DNA of 64,000 nucleotides. It comes from an uncultured Eubacteriales bacterium (GTDB lineage: Bacteria > Bacillota > Clostridia > Oscillospirales > CAG-272). Shown in pieces: positions 51,140-59,802 of this stretch. Below the pieces are notes generated by a model. It had not been told where the DNA came from, ran no database searches, and was given only the letters and a program-made list of their open reading frames with translations. Position 1 is the stretch's first letter. The number at the start of each line of letters is the position of its first letter. The position numbers were made by a program, and so were the translations under genes. The DNA lies in contig CAKSDP010000008.1 of assembly GCA_934446065.1 (NCBI GenBank), forward strand, positions 1-64,000, in the 5' to 3' direction.

Positions 51140-52510
51140 TCAGTCATCTTCATGCCGCGCGAAATCCTTCGACGACACGAACATAAGGCACGACGCATAC
51201 GCGAGCAGTGCGACCACGGCAAGAGTTTTCGCACGCGACAGCACAGACGGCTGGTAGACGCTCGCGGAAATACACTGGTTCATCTGAGTCGAATAATACT
51301 CATGACCGATGAGACGCGCCTCCTCGGCAAGATCCACAAGCGCGGTCTCCGTGCTCGAGATAAGCTCCGTTACGTACTTCTTATTCGCTTCAGTATTGCC
51401 GGCAGCTTCGCCGAACTTCGCGAGCTTCAGTTCGTTGTCCTTGATGCTCTTTTCTACCGCGGCAATACTGTTGCTGTGAGCAACGGACTGGACCGACAGA
51501 GTGTCGATACCGATCTTCGTGCGACCCATATAATACTGACCGACATCGTCCCAAGTCGGGACGAGGACGATCCGCGCCATATCCTTGTCGTACTTGGCTA
51601 TTGCGGCATTCGTTATATCATACGACTCCTGAAGCTTCTGCTTCTGATAATCGAGAAGAATATTTATATATGTGTAGCGGTGTTTAAGATTATCGGAATC
51701 CTGCGAGATGCCGTTTTGCAGGATATACGAATAGATCGATTCATTGATCTGCGCGGTGTTCAGCATATCGACCTTTGCCGCGACAGAAGCGAATGTTGAG
51801 CCGTTTGACGAAATAAACGCGGAATTCTTTTCTCTGAGACCGTAGAGATAGTTGAGAATATTGTTCGCGCGGTTGGAAAGGAGCGTCGCGATATCAATGT
51901 AGTCGAGGTCCTTGGTCTTTTCGTCAAAGTCGTCCATTTGGAACTGGAAGTCACTGACGTAATTATCGAAGTAGTAATCCCGATAGGAATTGCAGAGCAG
52001 CTGAGCCACGGCGTTCGTGTCGTATTTCTTGGTCTTTTTCGATGCCTGATAGTAGACGGCAAACTCGGTCGAGATATGATAGTTGTCTTTTGAATACGAA
52101 TTTCCCTGATTGAGGGGAACGACCGTAAAGCAGCTCTTCAGATCATCCGTCGAAAGGTCGTCGAAGCCGCCCTTCTTTATCACGCGGTCGATCACGTCAT
52201 CGCAGATTATCTCGGACATATTGTATCTTGTACCGTTGACGTTCTGTCCGAGAGAAGCCTCGGCATAGTTGAGCCCTATTATCGCCGTCGCCTGCTTTGT
52301 AGTATCAAAATAGGACGAAACGGTATACGCGAAGCAGATCACTATTGCATACAGAACGGCGCTCATGCGGAAAAGCTTTATGCGCTTCAGCTCTGCCTTT
52401 GTCTGGCTTTTCGTCTGATTGCGAGTTTTCTTCCAGAACGTCATTCCCGCGCTCAAAACCAAAACTGCGGATATTACCACGGCGGTCATCTTTATAATTT
52501 GTGTTATCAA
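51140..52510 (-). CDS. Second Wzz-like chain-length protein
   Basis: A 456-residue protein with two N-terminal hydrophobic spans (about 6-25 and 47-66), a large helical extracytoplasmic region (about 70-420) and a C-terminal span (about 428-448). This is the polysaccharide co-polymerase topology apart from the extra N-terminal span. No tyrosine-kinase domain follows. It precedes the Wzz-GGDEF gene and may form a mixed complex with it. The start is a TTG with GGAGG 8 bases upstream. Sequence similarity to classical Wzz is weak, so the call is from topology and context. Confidence 0.68.
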   Translation of the reverse strand: MITQIIKMTAVVISAVLVLSAGMTFWKKTRNQTKSQTKAELKRIKLFRMSAVLYAIVICFAYTVSSYFDTTKQATAIIGLNYAEASLGQNVNGTRYNMSEIICDDVIDRVIKKGGFDDLSTDDLKSCFTVVPLNQGNSYSKDNYHISTEFAVYYQASKKTKKYDTNAVAQLLCNSYRDYYFDNYVSDFQFQMDDFDEKTKDLDYIDIATLLSNRANNILNYLYGLREKNSAFISSNGSTFASVAAKVDMLNTAQINESIYSYILQNGISQDSDNLKHRYTYINILLDYQKQKLQESYDITNAAIAKYDKDMARIVLVPTWDDVGQYYMGRTKIGIDTLSVQSVAHSNSIAAVEKSIKDNELKLAKFGEAAGNTEANKKYVTELISSTETALVDLAEEARLIGHEYYSTQMNQCISASVYQPSVLSRAKTLAVVALLAYASCLMFVSSKDFARHEDD

Positions 52511-52524
52511 AGCCTATACCTCCG

Positions 52525-53748
52525 TTAATACTTATTTACATCGACTATAACGATCTCGGGCTGATTAAATATTCTGAGCGGGTTTTTGTTCTCGAGACCC
52601 GAATTTACTATCACCTGTGAATCTCCGACGATATACTTGCCGTACATCATATAGCCGCGCTTTTCGGGCAGGAAGCCGTAGTCTCTCGAATACAGCGCGC
52701 CGAACATCGGCAGGCGCACAACTCCGCCGTGCGTATCGCCGCACAGTACAAGGTCGCCCCAATACTCCTCCTCATCGAGCGTCTCTATGAGAAGCGGCGT
52801 GTGGCAAAGGTGGATCTTCACCTCATTTGAGCTGTCGGATATGAAGCTGTTGAACTCCTCGCCCGCATAATCCCAGAATGCCGAAGGATTCGACGTAAGC
52901 GTACCGAATATGCGTATGCGGTTCGTGCCGACGTCTATCACGTCACTCTCGTTGAAAAGCACCTTGACGCCCGTTTCCTCGAGCGCGTCGCGAAGCCCGT
53001 TGTCGAGTGCATAAAGCTTTGTCACGTCGCGCTTTCCGTTTGAAGCGCCGATGAGAGCATCAAGATCCTCAAGCGTCATCGTGGACGCGAAGGCTTTTTC
53101 GCACTCATTATTGCCGTAGATATAGTAGGTCGGGGCGATCTTTGCGAGAGCGGTGCAGAGCTGCACCGTCTGGTCGATATCAGCGTCCTGATCGACGCAG
53201 TCGCCGGTGAGCGCGATAAAGTCGGGCGAAAGCTTTGTTATCCGCTCGATGAGAGTTGAATTCCCCTCTCCGTAGGACGAGGTGTGGATATCGCTCAGCT
53301 GGATTATTCTGAAATTATCATAGGTATGCGGAAGGCTGACCGAGTAAAAATTCTCCTTGAATTTCCGATTTGCAATATAGTTCACGCTGACGATGCCGAT
53401 GATGAATGCAAGCATCAGGCAGATGAGCGACACGACTATGTTCTTTACGCCCCTGTGATAGTTGCGTGTGCCTGCAGCGGGCTTTTTCGCATATTTCCCT
53501 CTTTTTTTCGACGGAACATACTTAAATTTCAGTTCCGGCATCTGCCCGCAAACAGATCCCGCAACGTTGCGCAGAGCGTTTTTGTTTTTCTGAAGAAATT
53601 CCCTGTAAGCGGCTTTATCGTTGTACCCGAATACAAACACGTTCCGCTCCTGCTTCAGGAGAGAAAAGGTTCTTTCGAACATGATTTTGTCCTCTTCGGG
53701 GACAATCGCGCCGAGCTTTTCCGATATGATTGCAAAGGCTTCGATCAT
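52525..53748 (-). CDS. Membrane metallophosphoesterase with unusual N-terminal domain
   Basis: A 407-residue protein. An N-terminal domain (about 1-80) resembles in pattern the domain I of DnaA (helices, then NVFVFGYNDKAAYREFLQKN and a final strand LKFKYV). A basic linker follows, one membrane span (about 106-126) and a YkuE-type metallophosphoesterase (about 135-400). Metal motifs are visible: IIQLSDIHT, ALTGDCVDQD, YGNNEC (GNHE variant), LCHTP and LCGDTHGG. It overlaps the downstream-facing GT4 stop (ATGA) and precedes the Wzz-like gene by 14 bp. YkuE relatives act outside the cytosol; its role in this operon is unknown. Confidence 0.83.
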   Translation of the reverse strand: MIEAFAIISEKLGAIVPEEDKIMFERTFSLLKQERNVFVFGYNDKAAYREFLQKNKNALRNVAGSVCGQMPELKFKYVPSKKRGKYAKKPAAGTRNYHRGVKNIVVSLICLMLAFIIGIVSVNYIANRKFKENFYSVSLPHTYDNFRIIQLSDIHTSSYGEGNSTLIERITKLSPDFIALTGDCVDQDADIDQTVQLCTALAKIAPTYYIYGNNECEKAFASTMTLEDLDALIGASNGKRDVTKLYALDNGLRDALEETGVKVLFNESDVIDVGTNRIRIFGTLTSNPSAFWDYAGEEFNSFISDSSNEVKIHLCHTPLLIETLDEEEYWGDLVLCGDTHGGVVRLPMFGALYSRDYGFLPEKRGYMMYGKYIVGDSQVIVNSGLENKNPLRIFNQPEIVIVDVNKY

Positions 53749-54887
53749 ATTGTATGAGATCCTTTCAGTACGTTTTTATAGAATGCGACCGTCTCATCGG
53801 CGGTCCTGTCCCATGAAAACCGTGCGAGCACGTCGCTTTTCGCGACGCTCCTCAGTTTTTCCACAGTCTCCGGAGAGCGGAGAAGCATAGTAAGCTTTTC
53901 GGCAAGGTCGTCCGCGTCGCCCTTTTTGAAAAATACTGCGCTGTTTTCGCAGACGCTTACGTTTTCCGGAATATCTGAGCACACGACGGCATTTGAATAC
54001 GCGAGCGCCTCGAGGAGACTTATTGACATTCCCTCGATATTCGACGGCAGGCAAACGGCGTATGCATTGCTGTAAATCGATGCAAGGGTATCGCCCGATA
54101 TAAACCCTGTAAAGATGATACCGTCGTGTCCGCGCGCCGACTCCTTCAGCTTTGCGACGTAGTCGTCGGTGTCGCTTGAGTCTCCGCAGATAACGAGTTT
54201 TTTGTCGGTGTCGAGCTTTTTGTATGCGTCTATGAGGTAGTGTATTCCCTTCTCCTCCGTAAGTCTTGCGACGACGCAGATATACGAATCCTTGACAAGC
54301 CCGAATTTTTCGGAGATGATGTTGTCAGCGACCCGCTCGGGGGCGGCAATACCGTTCGGTATCACTACGGCGTCACGTCCGTATGTCTCGCGGAAATACT
54401 CTTTCGCACTCTCGCTCAGCACGATAATGCCGTCGGCATGACGCGCGATCATGCGCTCGCCAAACATTATATACTTCGCGCCGAAGCCGTGCTGCCACTT
54501 TTCTCTCTGCCAATCGAGTCCGTGAACCGTTGCAACGCATTTTTTTCCGAACAGCTTCGGAATTATTATTACGGCGGACGGTCCTTCCGCGTGAAAATGG
54601 ACTATATCGTATTTCCCGAACGCGGCGCGCACTGCGGCGGTAACCGAAGCGAGCAGCGCGGCGATCCCTTTCACCTTAAGCGTGGGTGCGCGCTTAAGTT
54701 TTACACCCTTATACGTTCCGCCCTTAACCTCGCCCTCAAATTCAGGCTCGATCTTGTCGGAGGTACGGTTGTAGCACACGACGTCATTGCCGTCGGAGAC
54801 GATCAGCGGACAGAGATTCGTTAGAACAGTCTCGATCCCGCCGCGTGTAGACGGTATGGCCTTGTGGCCTATCATAGCTATCTTCAT
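53745..54887 (-). CDS. Family 4 glycosyltransferase
   Basis: A 380-residue GT-B enzyme of the type often annotated as rhamnosyl/glucosyl transferase. The N-terminus reads KIAMIGHKAIPSTRGGIETV. The C-terminal domain has VVARLTEEKGIHYLIDAYKK and CLPSNIEGMSISLLEAL (EX7E-type motif). The start at 54887 has AGGAAG 6 bases upstream; the longer frame overlaps the sugar transferase gene. It begins 2 bp after the initiating sugar transferase stop, suggesting it adds the second sugar. Its stop overlaps the metallophosphoesterase start. Confidence 0.9.
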   Translation of the reverse strand: MKIAMIGHKAIPSTRGGIETVLTNLCPLIVSDGNDVVCYNRTSDKIEPEFEGEVKGGTYKGVKLKRAPTLKVKGIAALLASVTAAVRAAFGKYDIVHFHAEGPSAVIIIPKLFGKKCVATVHGLDWQREKWQHGFGAKYIMFGERMIARHADGIIVLSESAKEYFRETYGRDAVVIPNGIAAPERVADNIISEKFGLVKDSYICVVARLTEEKGIHYLIDAYKKLDTDKKLVICGDSSDTDDYVAKLKESARGHDGIIFTGFISGDTLASIYSNAYAVCLPSNIEGMSISLLEALAYSNAVVCSDIPENVSVCENSAVFFKKGDADDLAEKLTMLLRSPETVEKLRSVAKSDVLARFSWDRTADETVAFYKNVLKGSHTI

Positions 54888-54889
54888 TT

Positions 54890-55570
54890 TTATCTTCCTG
54901 TGGCTTCGAGCATGGCAAACGGCGTCTTGAAAATGATCTTTATATCCTTCCACGTTGTACGCGTTTCTATGTATTCGAGATCCATCTCGAGCCATTTTTC
55001 GTATGGGATATCGTTTCTGTTCGGCATTATCTGCCATGTGCAGGTGATTCCCGGTGTGACTATCAGGCGTAGCTTGTCATAATCCGTGTACTGCTCGACC
55101 TCGTCGGGCAGCGGCGGTCTCGGTCCGACAAGGCTCATATTGCCGACAAAGACGTTGAACAGCTGCGGCAGCTCGTCTATCGAATATTTTCTTATAACGC
55201 GGCCGACTCTCGTTATTCTCGGGTCGTCCTTGATCTTGAACACGGGTCCGTCCATCTCGTTGCGTGCCATAAGCTCCGCTTTGCGCTTATCGGCATCGAC
55301 GTACATCGAACGGAACTTGTACATATAGAATTCCTTGCCGTGTCTGCCGATGCGGATCTGCTTGTAGAACGGACTGCCGTGCGGATCGTCAATATAGATT
55401 ATAAGCGCGGTTATAAGGATCGGTATTATAAGAATTATCATGATCAGGGTCGTTGAAATAAGGTCAAAGGCTCTTTTCTTTTTCCAGTACGAGCTGTATG
55501 ATTTTTCGATCAGTTTCTCAAGTCTTTCAGCTGTTCTCTTATCGACTTTTTCATAATCAAGATAACTCAT
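54890..55570 (-). CDS. Initiating sugar phosphotransferase (monotopic PGT)
   Basis: A 226-residue phosphoglycosyltransferase that puts the first sugar-1-phosphate on undecaprenyl phosphate. One N-terminal hydrophobic segment (about 36-62) precedes the catalytic domain: FYKQIRIGRHGKEFYMYKFR, RSMYVDAD, RKYSIDELPQLFNVF and GNMSLVGPRPPLPDEV, including the catalytic Asp-Glu pair. It lacks the multi-span N-terminus of WbaP, so it is the small monotopic form. The start overlaps the upstream gene stop (TAATG). It defines this locus as a lipid-linked polymer pathway. Confidence 0.94.
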   Translation of the reverse strand: MSYLDYEKVDKRTAERLEKLIEKSYSSYWKKKRAFDLISTTLIMIILIIPILITALIIYIDDPHGSPFYKQIRIGRHGKEFYMYKFRSMYVDADKRKAELMARNEMDGPVFKIKDDPRITRVGRVIRKYSIDELPQLFNVFVGNMSLVGPRPPLPDEVEQYTDYDKLRLIVTPGITCTWQIMPNRNDIPYEKWLEMDLEYIETRTTWKDIKIIFKTPFAMLEATGR

Positions 55571-56310
55571 TACCATTCCCACCTGTCTGATTTATATAAT
55601 AGTTTTTCATATAGAAAAGAGTAAAGTCTTATTCCGATGAGCCTTTTCAGCCGCAGCGTCCGCCTTGTGACTTTTCCGCACCATGACGCATCGTAGTGAT
55701 GTATCGAGACGGTGTTTTTCGTTATTTTCTTCTCCCCTGTAAAGAAGTTTATCGGGCACAGGACTTCTTCCGAGAGGAAGCAGACATTGTCTATTACCTG
55801 ACCCCGCTTCGACGGATCGACGCCGAGCCTTGTTACCGCTGCGGTATTTCTCTCCGGGCACGGTGTTGCGTCCGTGTTGCCGTCAGCGTCGATGAACCGA
55901 ACCCCGTCGTATGCCTCAAGCATTGCCCGGACAAATCGGTTTCCCGGCACCGCACCGAAGCCAAGCCCCGTAGCAATAAGGTTTTTACCGCACTCGTACC
56001 CGAAGAATCCGTCATAATTATCGGTAAGGCTGTCAAGGCTTTGGAGAAGCTCCACGTCGGTGTCGAGATAGACACCTCCGTTCTCGTAGACGACCTTCAG
56101 TCTGAAATAATCGCTGACGAACGCCCACCGCCCCGCCTTGTACGCCTCCGCGGTATACTCATTCTCATTTACATCCGTGTTTGTTTCATCCCATCTTACG
56201 ATCTCGTAATCCGGACATTTCTTTTTCCATGATGCTATACACTTTTGAACGGACGGCGGAAGCGGATTCCTGCCGAACCAGCAGTAATGTATGATCTTAG
56301 GTATACTCAT
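55570..56310 (-). CDS. Capsular polysaccharide glycosyltransferase (GT32-like)
   Basis: A 246-residue protein with the GT32/sugar-binding DXD layout: IPKIIHYCWFGRNPLPPSV, WKKKCPDYEIVRWDET and the metal motif NGGVYLDTDVELLQSL (about residues 79-94). The length is typical for bacterial capsule relatives. It lies 3 bp after the acetyltransferase and overlaps the sugar transferase start. Sugar donor unknown. Confidence 0.88.
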   Translation of the reverse strand: MSIPKIIHYCWFGRNPLPPSVQKCIASWKKKCPDYEIVRWDETNTDVNENEYTAEAYKAGRWAFVSDYFRLKVVYENGGVYLDTDVELLQSLDSLTDNYDGFFGYECGKNLIATGLGFGAVPGNRFVRAMLEAYDGVRFIDADGNTDATPCPERNTAAVTRLGVDPSKRGQVIDNVCFLSEEVLCPINFFTGEKKITKNTVSIHHYDASWCGKVTRRTLRLKRLIGIRLYSFLYEKLLYKSDRWEW

Positions 56311-56313
56311 CTT

Positions 56314-56844
56314 TCACACCCTGTTCTGAATATAGCCTGCCGTGGCATTATCGCGGCTTATTATCCTTGCGGGATTTCCTATGACGATGCTGTGATCCGG
56401 CACGTCAAAATTCACGTATGCAAGGGGAGCTATAAGCACGTCCGAGCCGATCGTAATATTTCCAACGATGACCGCGTTCGTGCCGATCCACACGTCGTCT
56501 CCGATGTGCGGCGTTCCGATGCGCTTGCCGCGGTTTTCCTGCCCGATCGTCACACCCGTACCGATATTGACGTTTTTCCCGATAATGGAATTCGGATGTA
56601 TTATCACCCGACCGAAATGCCCTATATAGAAGCCTTCGCCGATCTCGGTGCGCGCGGGGATCTGTATTCCCGTCTTGTGTGAAAGTCTGTAAAGCCGCAG
56701 ATGAGCTATCGGATTCTTTGAGTTGTGCGCACGCCTGAGGGCTATGAGAAATTTAAGCTCAGGCTTGCGGAATACACGGTACGGCAGCGTCTCGCCGCGA
56801 TCGCCGTAGAATCTGTACAGATCTTTTTTTATTACATCCTTCAT
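56314..56844 (-). CDS. Serine-acetyltransferase-like hexapeptide acyltransferase
   Basis: A 176-residue left-handed beta-helix acyltransferase, CysE-like in its hexapeptide part: the repeat-containing IHPNSIIGKNVNIGTGVTIG, IGDDVWIGTNAVIVG and the terminal DHSIVIGNPARII. The N-terminal helical part is short, so it is more likely a sugar O-acetyltransferase of the exopolysaccharide pathway than a true cysteine-pathway enzyme. Its start overlaps the flippase stop (ATGA) and the next gene follows after 3 bp. Confidence 0.86.
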   Translation of the reverse strand: MKDVIKKDLYRFYGDRGETLPYRVFRKPELKFLIALRRAHNSKNPIAHLRLYRLSHKTGIQIPARTEIGEGFYIGHFGRVIIHPNSIIGKNVNIGTGVTIGQENRGKRIGTPHIGDDVWIGTNAVIVGNITIGSDVLIAPLAYVNFDVPDHSIVIGNPARIISRDNATAGYIQNRV

Positions 56845-58355
56845 TTTTTCGCACCGTCTATGACACTCTTATATTTACCGACTGCCGCCCTGAGTGCCTC
56901 GGGACAGAGTATAAAATTCACCAAAAGATACGCCGGCACGATCCACAGCATATTGAGTACGCCGTGGAGACACAGCGGCAAGAATTTCATATCGCAGAAA
57001 TGCTTTGCACCGAAGACTGCAAAGATGGCGGCGAACACCGCGCCGTTTGCGGCTACAACGCCGAAGCTTCTGAGTGCGCTACGCCCGAGGATACTCCGGT
57101 TAGTATAGATGAGCGTCACGATGCATCTGAACACTATCGCCGCGACGGTGCCCGCAAGTGCGCCGCATATTCCCCATTTGATGATACCGATGACCGTGAG
57201 CGAGAGGTTTATCACCATCTCGCATACGGCGTGCCATCTTGTTGAATTGAAGAGACCGGAATACTCTATCACCTGGCTTGACGGCAGCTTTGCCGCCGAC
57301 AGCATTTTTGCTATCACGAAAAGGATTATGAGCGTGGGATTTATGTAGTCCGCGTCGTTTATTCCGCCGGTATAGATCTGGATGATCGGCAGAAGAAAGA
57401 CGCACATCGCCGTATAGACGATGAAATTTGCCATTACATAGAAACACTCGTATACGCGGAATTTCTTCAGAAACTCATCACGGTTGACGGAAAAGAGCTG
57501 CCCGAGTGCAAAGTTGAAGCCCTTGACAAGGCTGCTTATGAACACCTCTACCTGCGAAAAGAACAGATTGTAGATATAATATACGCTGACCGTACTGAAA
57601 TCCGCGAGGAACGACAGGAGCAGGATATCCGTATTGTTGAACACCATTGCGGAGATCTGATGGATCAGCACGGAATTCTTCTGCGATATCGACTCGAAAT
57701 CCGGTTCGCACTCAAAGTCTATCCAGTCGTAGTGGCGTCTTGCATACGCGGTAACGTACAACAGTTGAACCGTAGCCGCAAGGCAATACGACGCCTGCAT
57801 CAGAATGAGGTTGTTCGTAAGTATCAGGACTGCCGCTTTAAGCAGTCCGCTCGCGACCTGCAATGCGGTTTGGGAATTCGTTATGACGTATTGCATTCCG
57901 TCCGTTTCAAGGAGGAGGCAATATTTTCCCTGGATGAAGAAGGTGACAAGCGACGGCACGCCGTTGAGAAGAACAAGTGCAATAACTGTTACGGACGGCA
58001 TTCCGGTATCAATGAAGAATCCGTAAATCACTGCTATTGCCGCGACGGCGGCGCCGTAGAGGTAGCCGATCTTGACGTAATGCTTCTTTGTCGCGGCAAG
58101 GATACTGTTTATCGAGTCACGGTCGCGCGTTGCGACAGGTTTCAGGAGCGCCTGCGAGGTTGCAAGCCCGACACCCGACTCAAGCAGGCACAGATATGTG
58201 AAGATCTGCTTGATCGTTGAGAGGACACCGTTTACGGCAGAGCCGAAATTTTCTATATAGAGCCTGGGAAGCAGGAATCCGATCGCGATGGTGACCACCT
58301 GGCACAGGACCACCGACAAAAGATTGAATTTTATCTTTCTTGTGTGAGTACCCAC
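56841..58355 (-). CDS. Polysaccharide flippase (Wzx-like)
   Basis: A 504-residue protein with about twelve to fourteen membrane spans of the MOP/polysaccharide transporter type. It would flip the lipid-linked repeat unit across the membrane. The GTG at 58355 is preferred because AAAGGGAAG lies 6 bases upstream; a TTG at 58373 would overlap the acyltransferase stop but lacks a site. It is followed directly by the acetyltransferase (4-bp overlap). Family sequence similarity is low by nature, so the call depends on topology and context. Confidence 0.87.
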   Translation of the reverse strand: MGTHTRKIKFNLLSVVLCQVVTIAIGFLLPRLYIENFGSAVNGVLSTIKQIFTYLCLLESGVGLATSQALLKPVATRDRDSINSILAATKKHYVKIGYLYGAAVAAIAVIYGFFIDTGMPSVTVIALVLLNGVPSLVTFFIQGKYCLLLETDGMQYVITNSQTALQVASGLLKAAVLILTNNLILMQASYCLAATVQLLYVTAYARRHYDWIDFECEPDFESISQKNSVLIHQISAMVFNNTDILLLSFLADFSTVSVYYIYNLFFSQVEVFISSLVKGFNFALGQLFSVNRDEFLKKFRVYECFYVMANFIVYTAMCVFLLPIIQIYTGGINDADYINPTLIILFVIAKMLSAAKLPSSQVIEYSGLFNSTRWHAVCEMVINLSLTVIGIIKWGICGALAGTVAAIVFRCIVTLIYTNRSILGRSALRSFGVVAANGAVFAAIFAVFGAKHFCDMKFLPLCLHGVLNMLWIVPAYLLVNFILCPEALRAAVGKYKSVIDGAKK

Positions 58356-58369
58356 GTAAAGCTTCCCTT

Positions 58370-59413
58370 TCAATAGATTTTTTTGAGAAAACCGAATGGC
58401 TTTGTACGTGACAGAAGGATTATCGCTGTATCGATCACAAGCGTTACCGTAAAAACCCCGAAAAACAGCACAAGCGAATGGAGATACGGGAAGAACAGAT
58501 CACATATTATTTTCGGGATCATGTGTGTGAAATAGATAAGCGAACTGTATGGACGCAGGAACCTCAGCACCTCAGGCGGTATCTCCCATTTGAGGCAAAG
58601 CGCCGTTTTCAGCATGAAATACGCGCACGGGACAAGGCTGAGATACATATCGTAATCTATGCGCCATTCCATTTTCGAGATAAACACAAACTCAAAGAGC
58701 AAAAGCGCTGACGAAGCAAAGAATCCCGCAAGCGAGTGCGCAAGTGAGCCGAACTCCTCCTTTTGTGAGAGCTTTGCGCCGAGGGCGATAAATATTACTC
58801 CCTCGAACACGCCGTTGCGCGTAGTCACGATGAAATTATAGAACGTATGTATTGCCTGTCTTACCTCATCGGAGAGCGGCAGCTTTGCTGCAAGACCGTA
58901 ATAGCTCTGACCGCATAGGCCGATCAGGTACAGGACAAACCCGATAAACACGACAGTGTTGATCTTCACGCCGCGTTTCAGAAGCAGTGCAACGATCCCG
59001 ACGGCGACAATCGTCGCGGGGAGGTACCACAGAAGTCCGAACCCCGCCGTAACGACCATATTCTTCATCCAGTTGAGAAAGACTGAGAGGGCAAGACCGC
59101 TTTTCCGCTTCACATACATCTCAAGGAGAGTATACGGAAAATACACCGCCGACCATATCAGGTAGAACTTCAGGAGCTTTAGCTCATATTTGCCGACCAT
59201 GCCGAGGTCGGGGGCGGAAAGTTCCGTTTTTGAGAAAAGCAGGAATCCCGAAGATATAAAGAAAAACGGCACAGCTACCCGGCTGATACAGTTAACAAGC
59301 ACGGAGTTGCATAGGCCGTTTACGGACCCGAGGGGGGACGTATGTATAAAGACCACAAGCACAGCGCATATGATCTTTGCAATATCGATAGCACAGTAAT
59401 ACTGCTTTTTCAT
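58370..59413 (-). CDS. Membrane acyltransferase (family 3)
   Basis: A 347-residue polytopic protein of the acyltransferase-3 family (OafA/WecH-like). The N-terminus has the family opening IDIAKIICAVLVVFIHTSPL with the conserved His, and about ten hydrophobic spans follow. It probably O-acetylates the polymer or its repeat unit. GGAGG lies 5 bases before the ATG. It is the first gene of the long minus-strand exopolysaccharide operon, preceded by a leader with direct repeats. Confidence 0.87.
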   Translation of the reverse strand: MKKQYYCAIDIAKIICAVLVVFIHTSPLGSVNGLCNSVLVNCISRVAVPFFFISSGFLLFSKTELSAPDLGMVGKYELKLLKFYLIWSAVYFPYTLLEMYVKRKSGLALSVFLNWMKNMVVTAGFGLLWYLPATIVAVGIVALLLKRGVKINTVVFIGFVLYLIGLCGQSYYGLAAKLPLSDEVRQAIHTFYNFIVTTRNGVFEGVIFIALGAKLSQKEEFGSLAHSLAGFFASSALLLFEFVFISKMEWRIDYDMYLSLVPCAYFMLKTALCLKWEIPPEVLRFLRPYSSLIYFTHMIPKIICDLFFPYLHSLVLFFGVFTVTLVIDTAIILLSRTKPFGFLKKIY

Positions 59414-59460
59414 GTTATCCCTCCGACTTAAAATATAATGTGCGCCGCACGCGCCCGGTC

Positions 59461-59542
59461 ACAAAAAGGACCGATTACAAAAAGAGACCGTATGACTTGC
59501 ATAACGATCCGAATAATACGCCTGACCGACAAAAAGGATCCG
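59461..59542. repeat. Three direct repeats in the exopolysaccharide leader
   Basis: Three near-copies on the plus strand: ACAAAAAGGACCG (59461-59473), ACAAAAAGAGACCG (59477-59490) and ACAAAAAGGATCCG (59529-59542). They lie 48-129 bp before the operon's first start codon. They could be protein-binding sites or an RNA-level control region. The rest of 59414-59802 holds the divergent acyltransferase promoter and no gene. Confidence 0.6.
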
Positions 59543-59724
59543 GAACAGCGGCATAGCCGGTACGTGACGCGAAAAGTCCGAAAATATTGCGGGGGGATAG
59601 CGCAATTAGAACAGACCTTCGATGATTCGTTTTTGCAGTAGCAATTATTAATATAATATTGTAGAACCTAACATAAAATATACAACAAAAACGCCCGAAT
59701 GTCAATGCTTTTTCAGCTTTTTTG

Positions 59725-59753
59725 TAGACATAGAACATTTTTTGTGGTATGAT
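59725..59753 (+). promoter_or_regulatory. Predicted promoter of second acyltransferase
   Basis: TAGACA (59725-59730), a 17-base spacer and TATGAT (59748-59753). Confidence 0.65.
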
Positions 59754-59802
59754 GTAATGGATTTCGGACAGATTTATTTCAGAGGAAGGAAATGCATGGA
59801 AT

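Noticed and set aside
59414..59802. A c-di-GMP (GEMM) riboswitch in the exopolysaccharide leader
   Set aside because: I looked for the conserved GEMM core and tetraloop-receptor pattern on both strands because of the operon's c-di-GMP genes, and did not find it.
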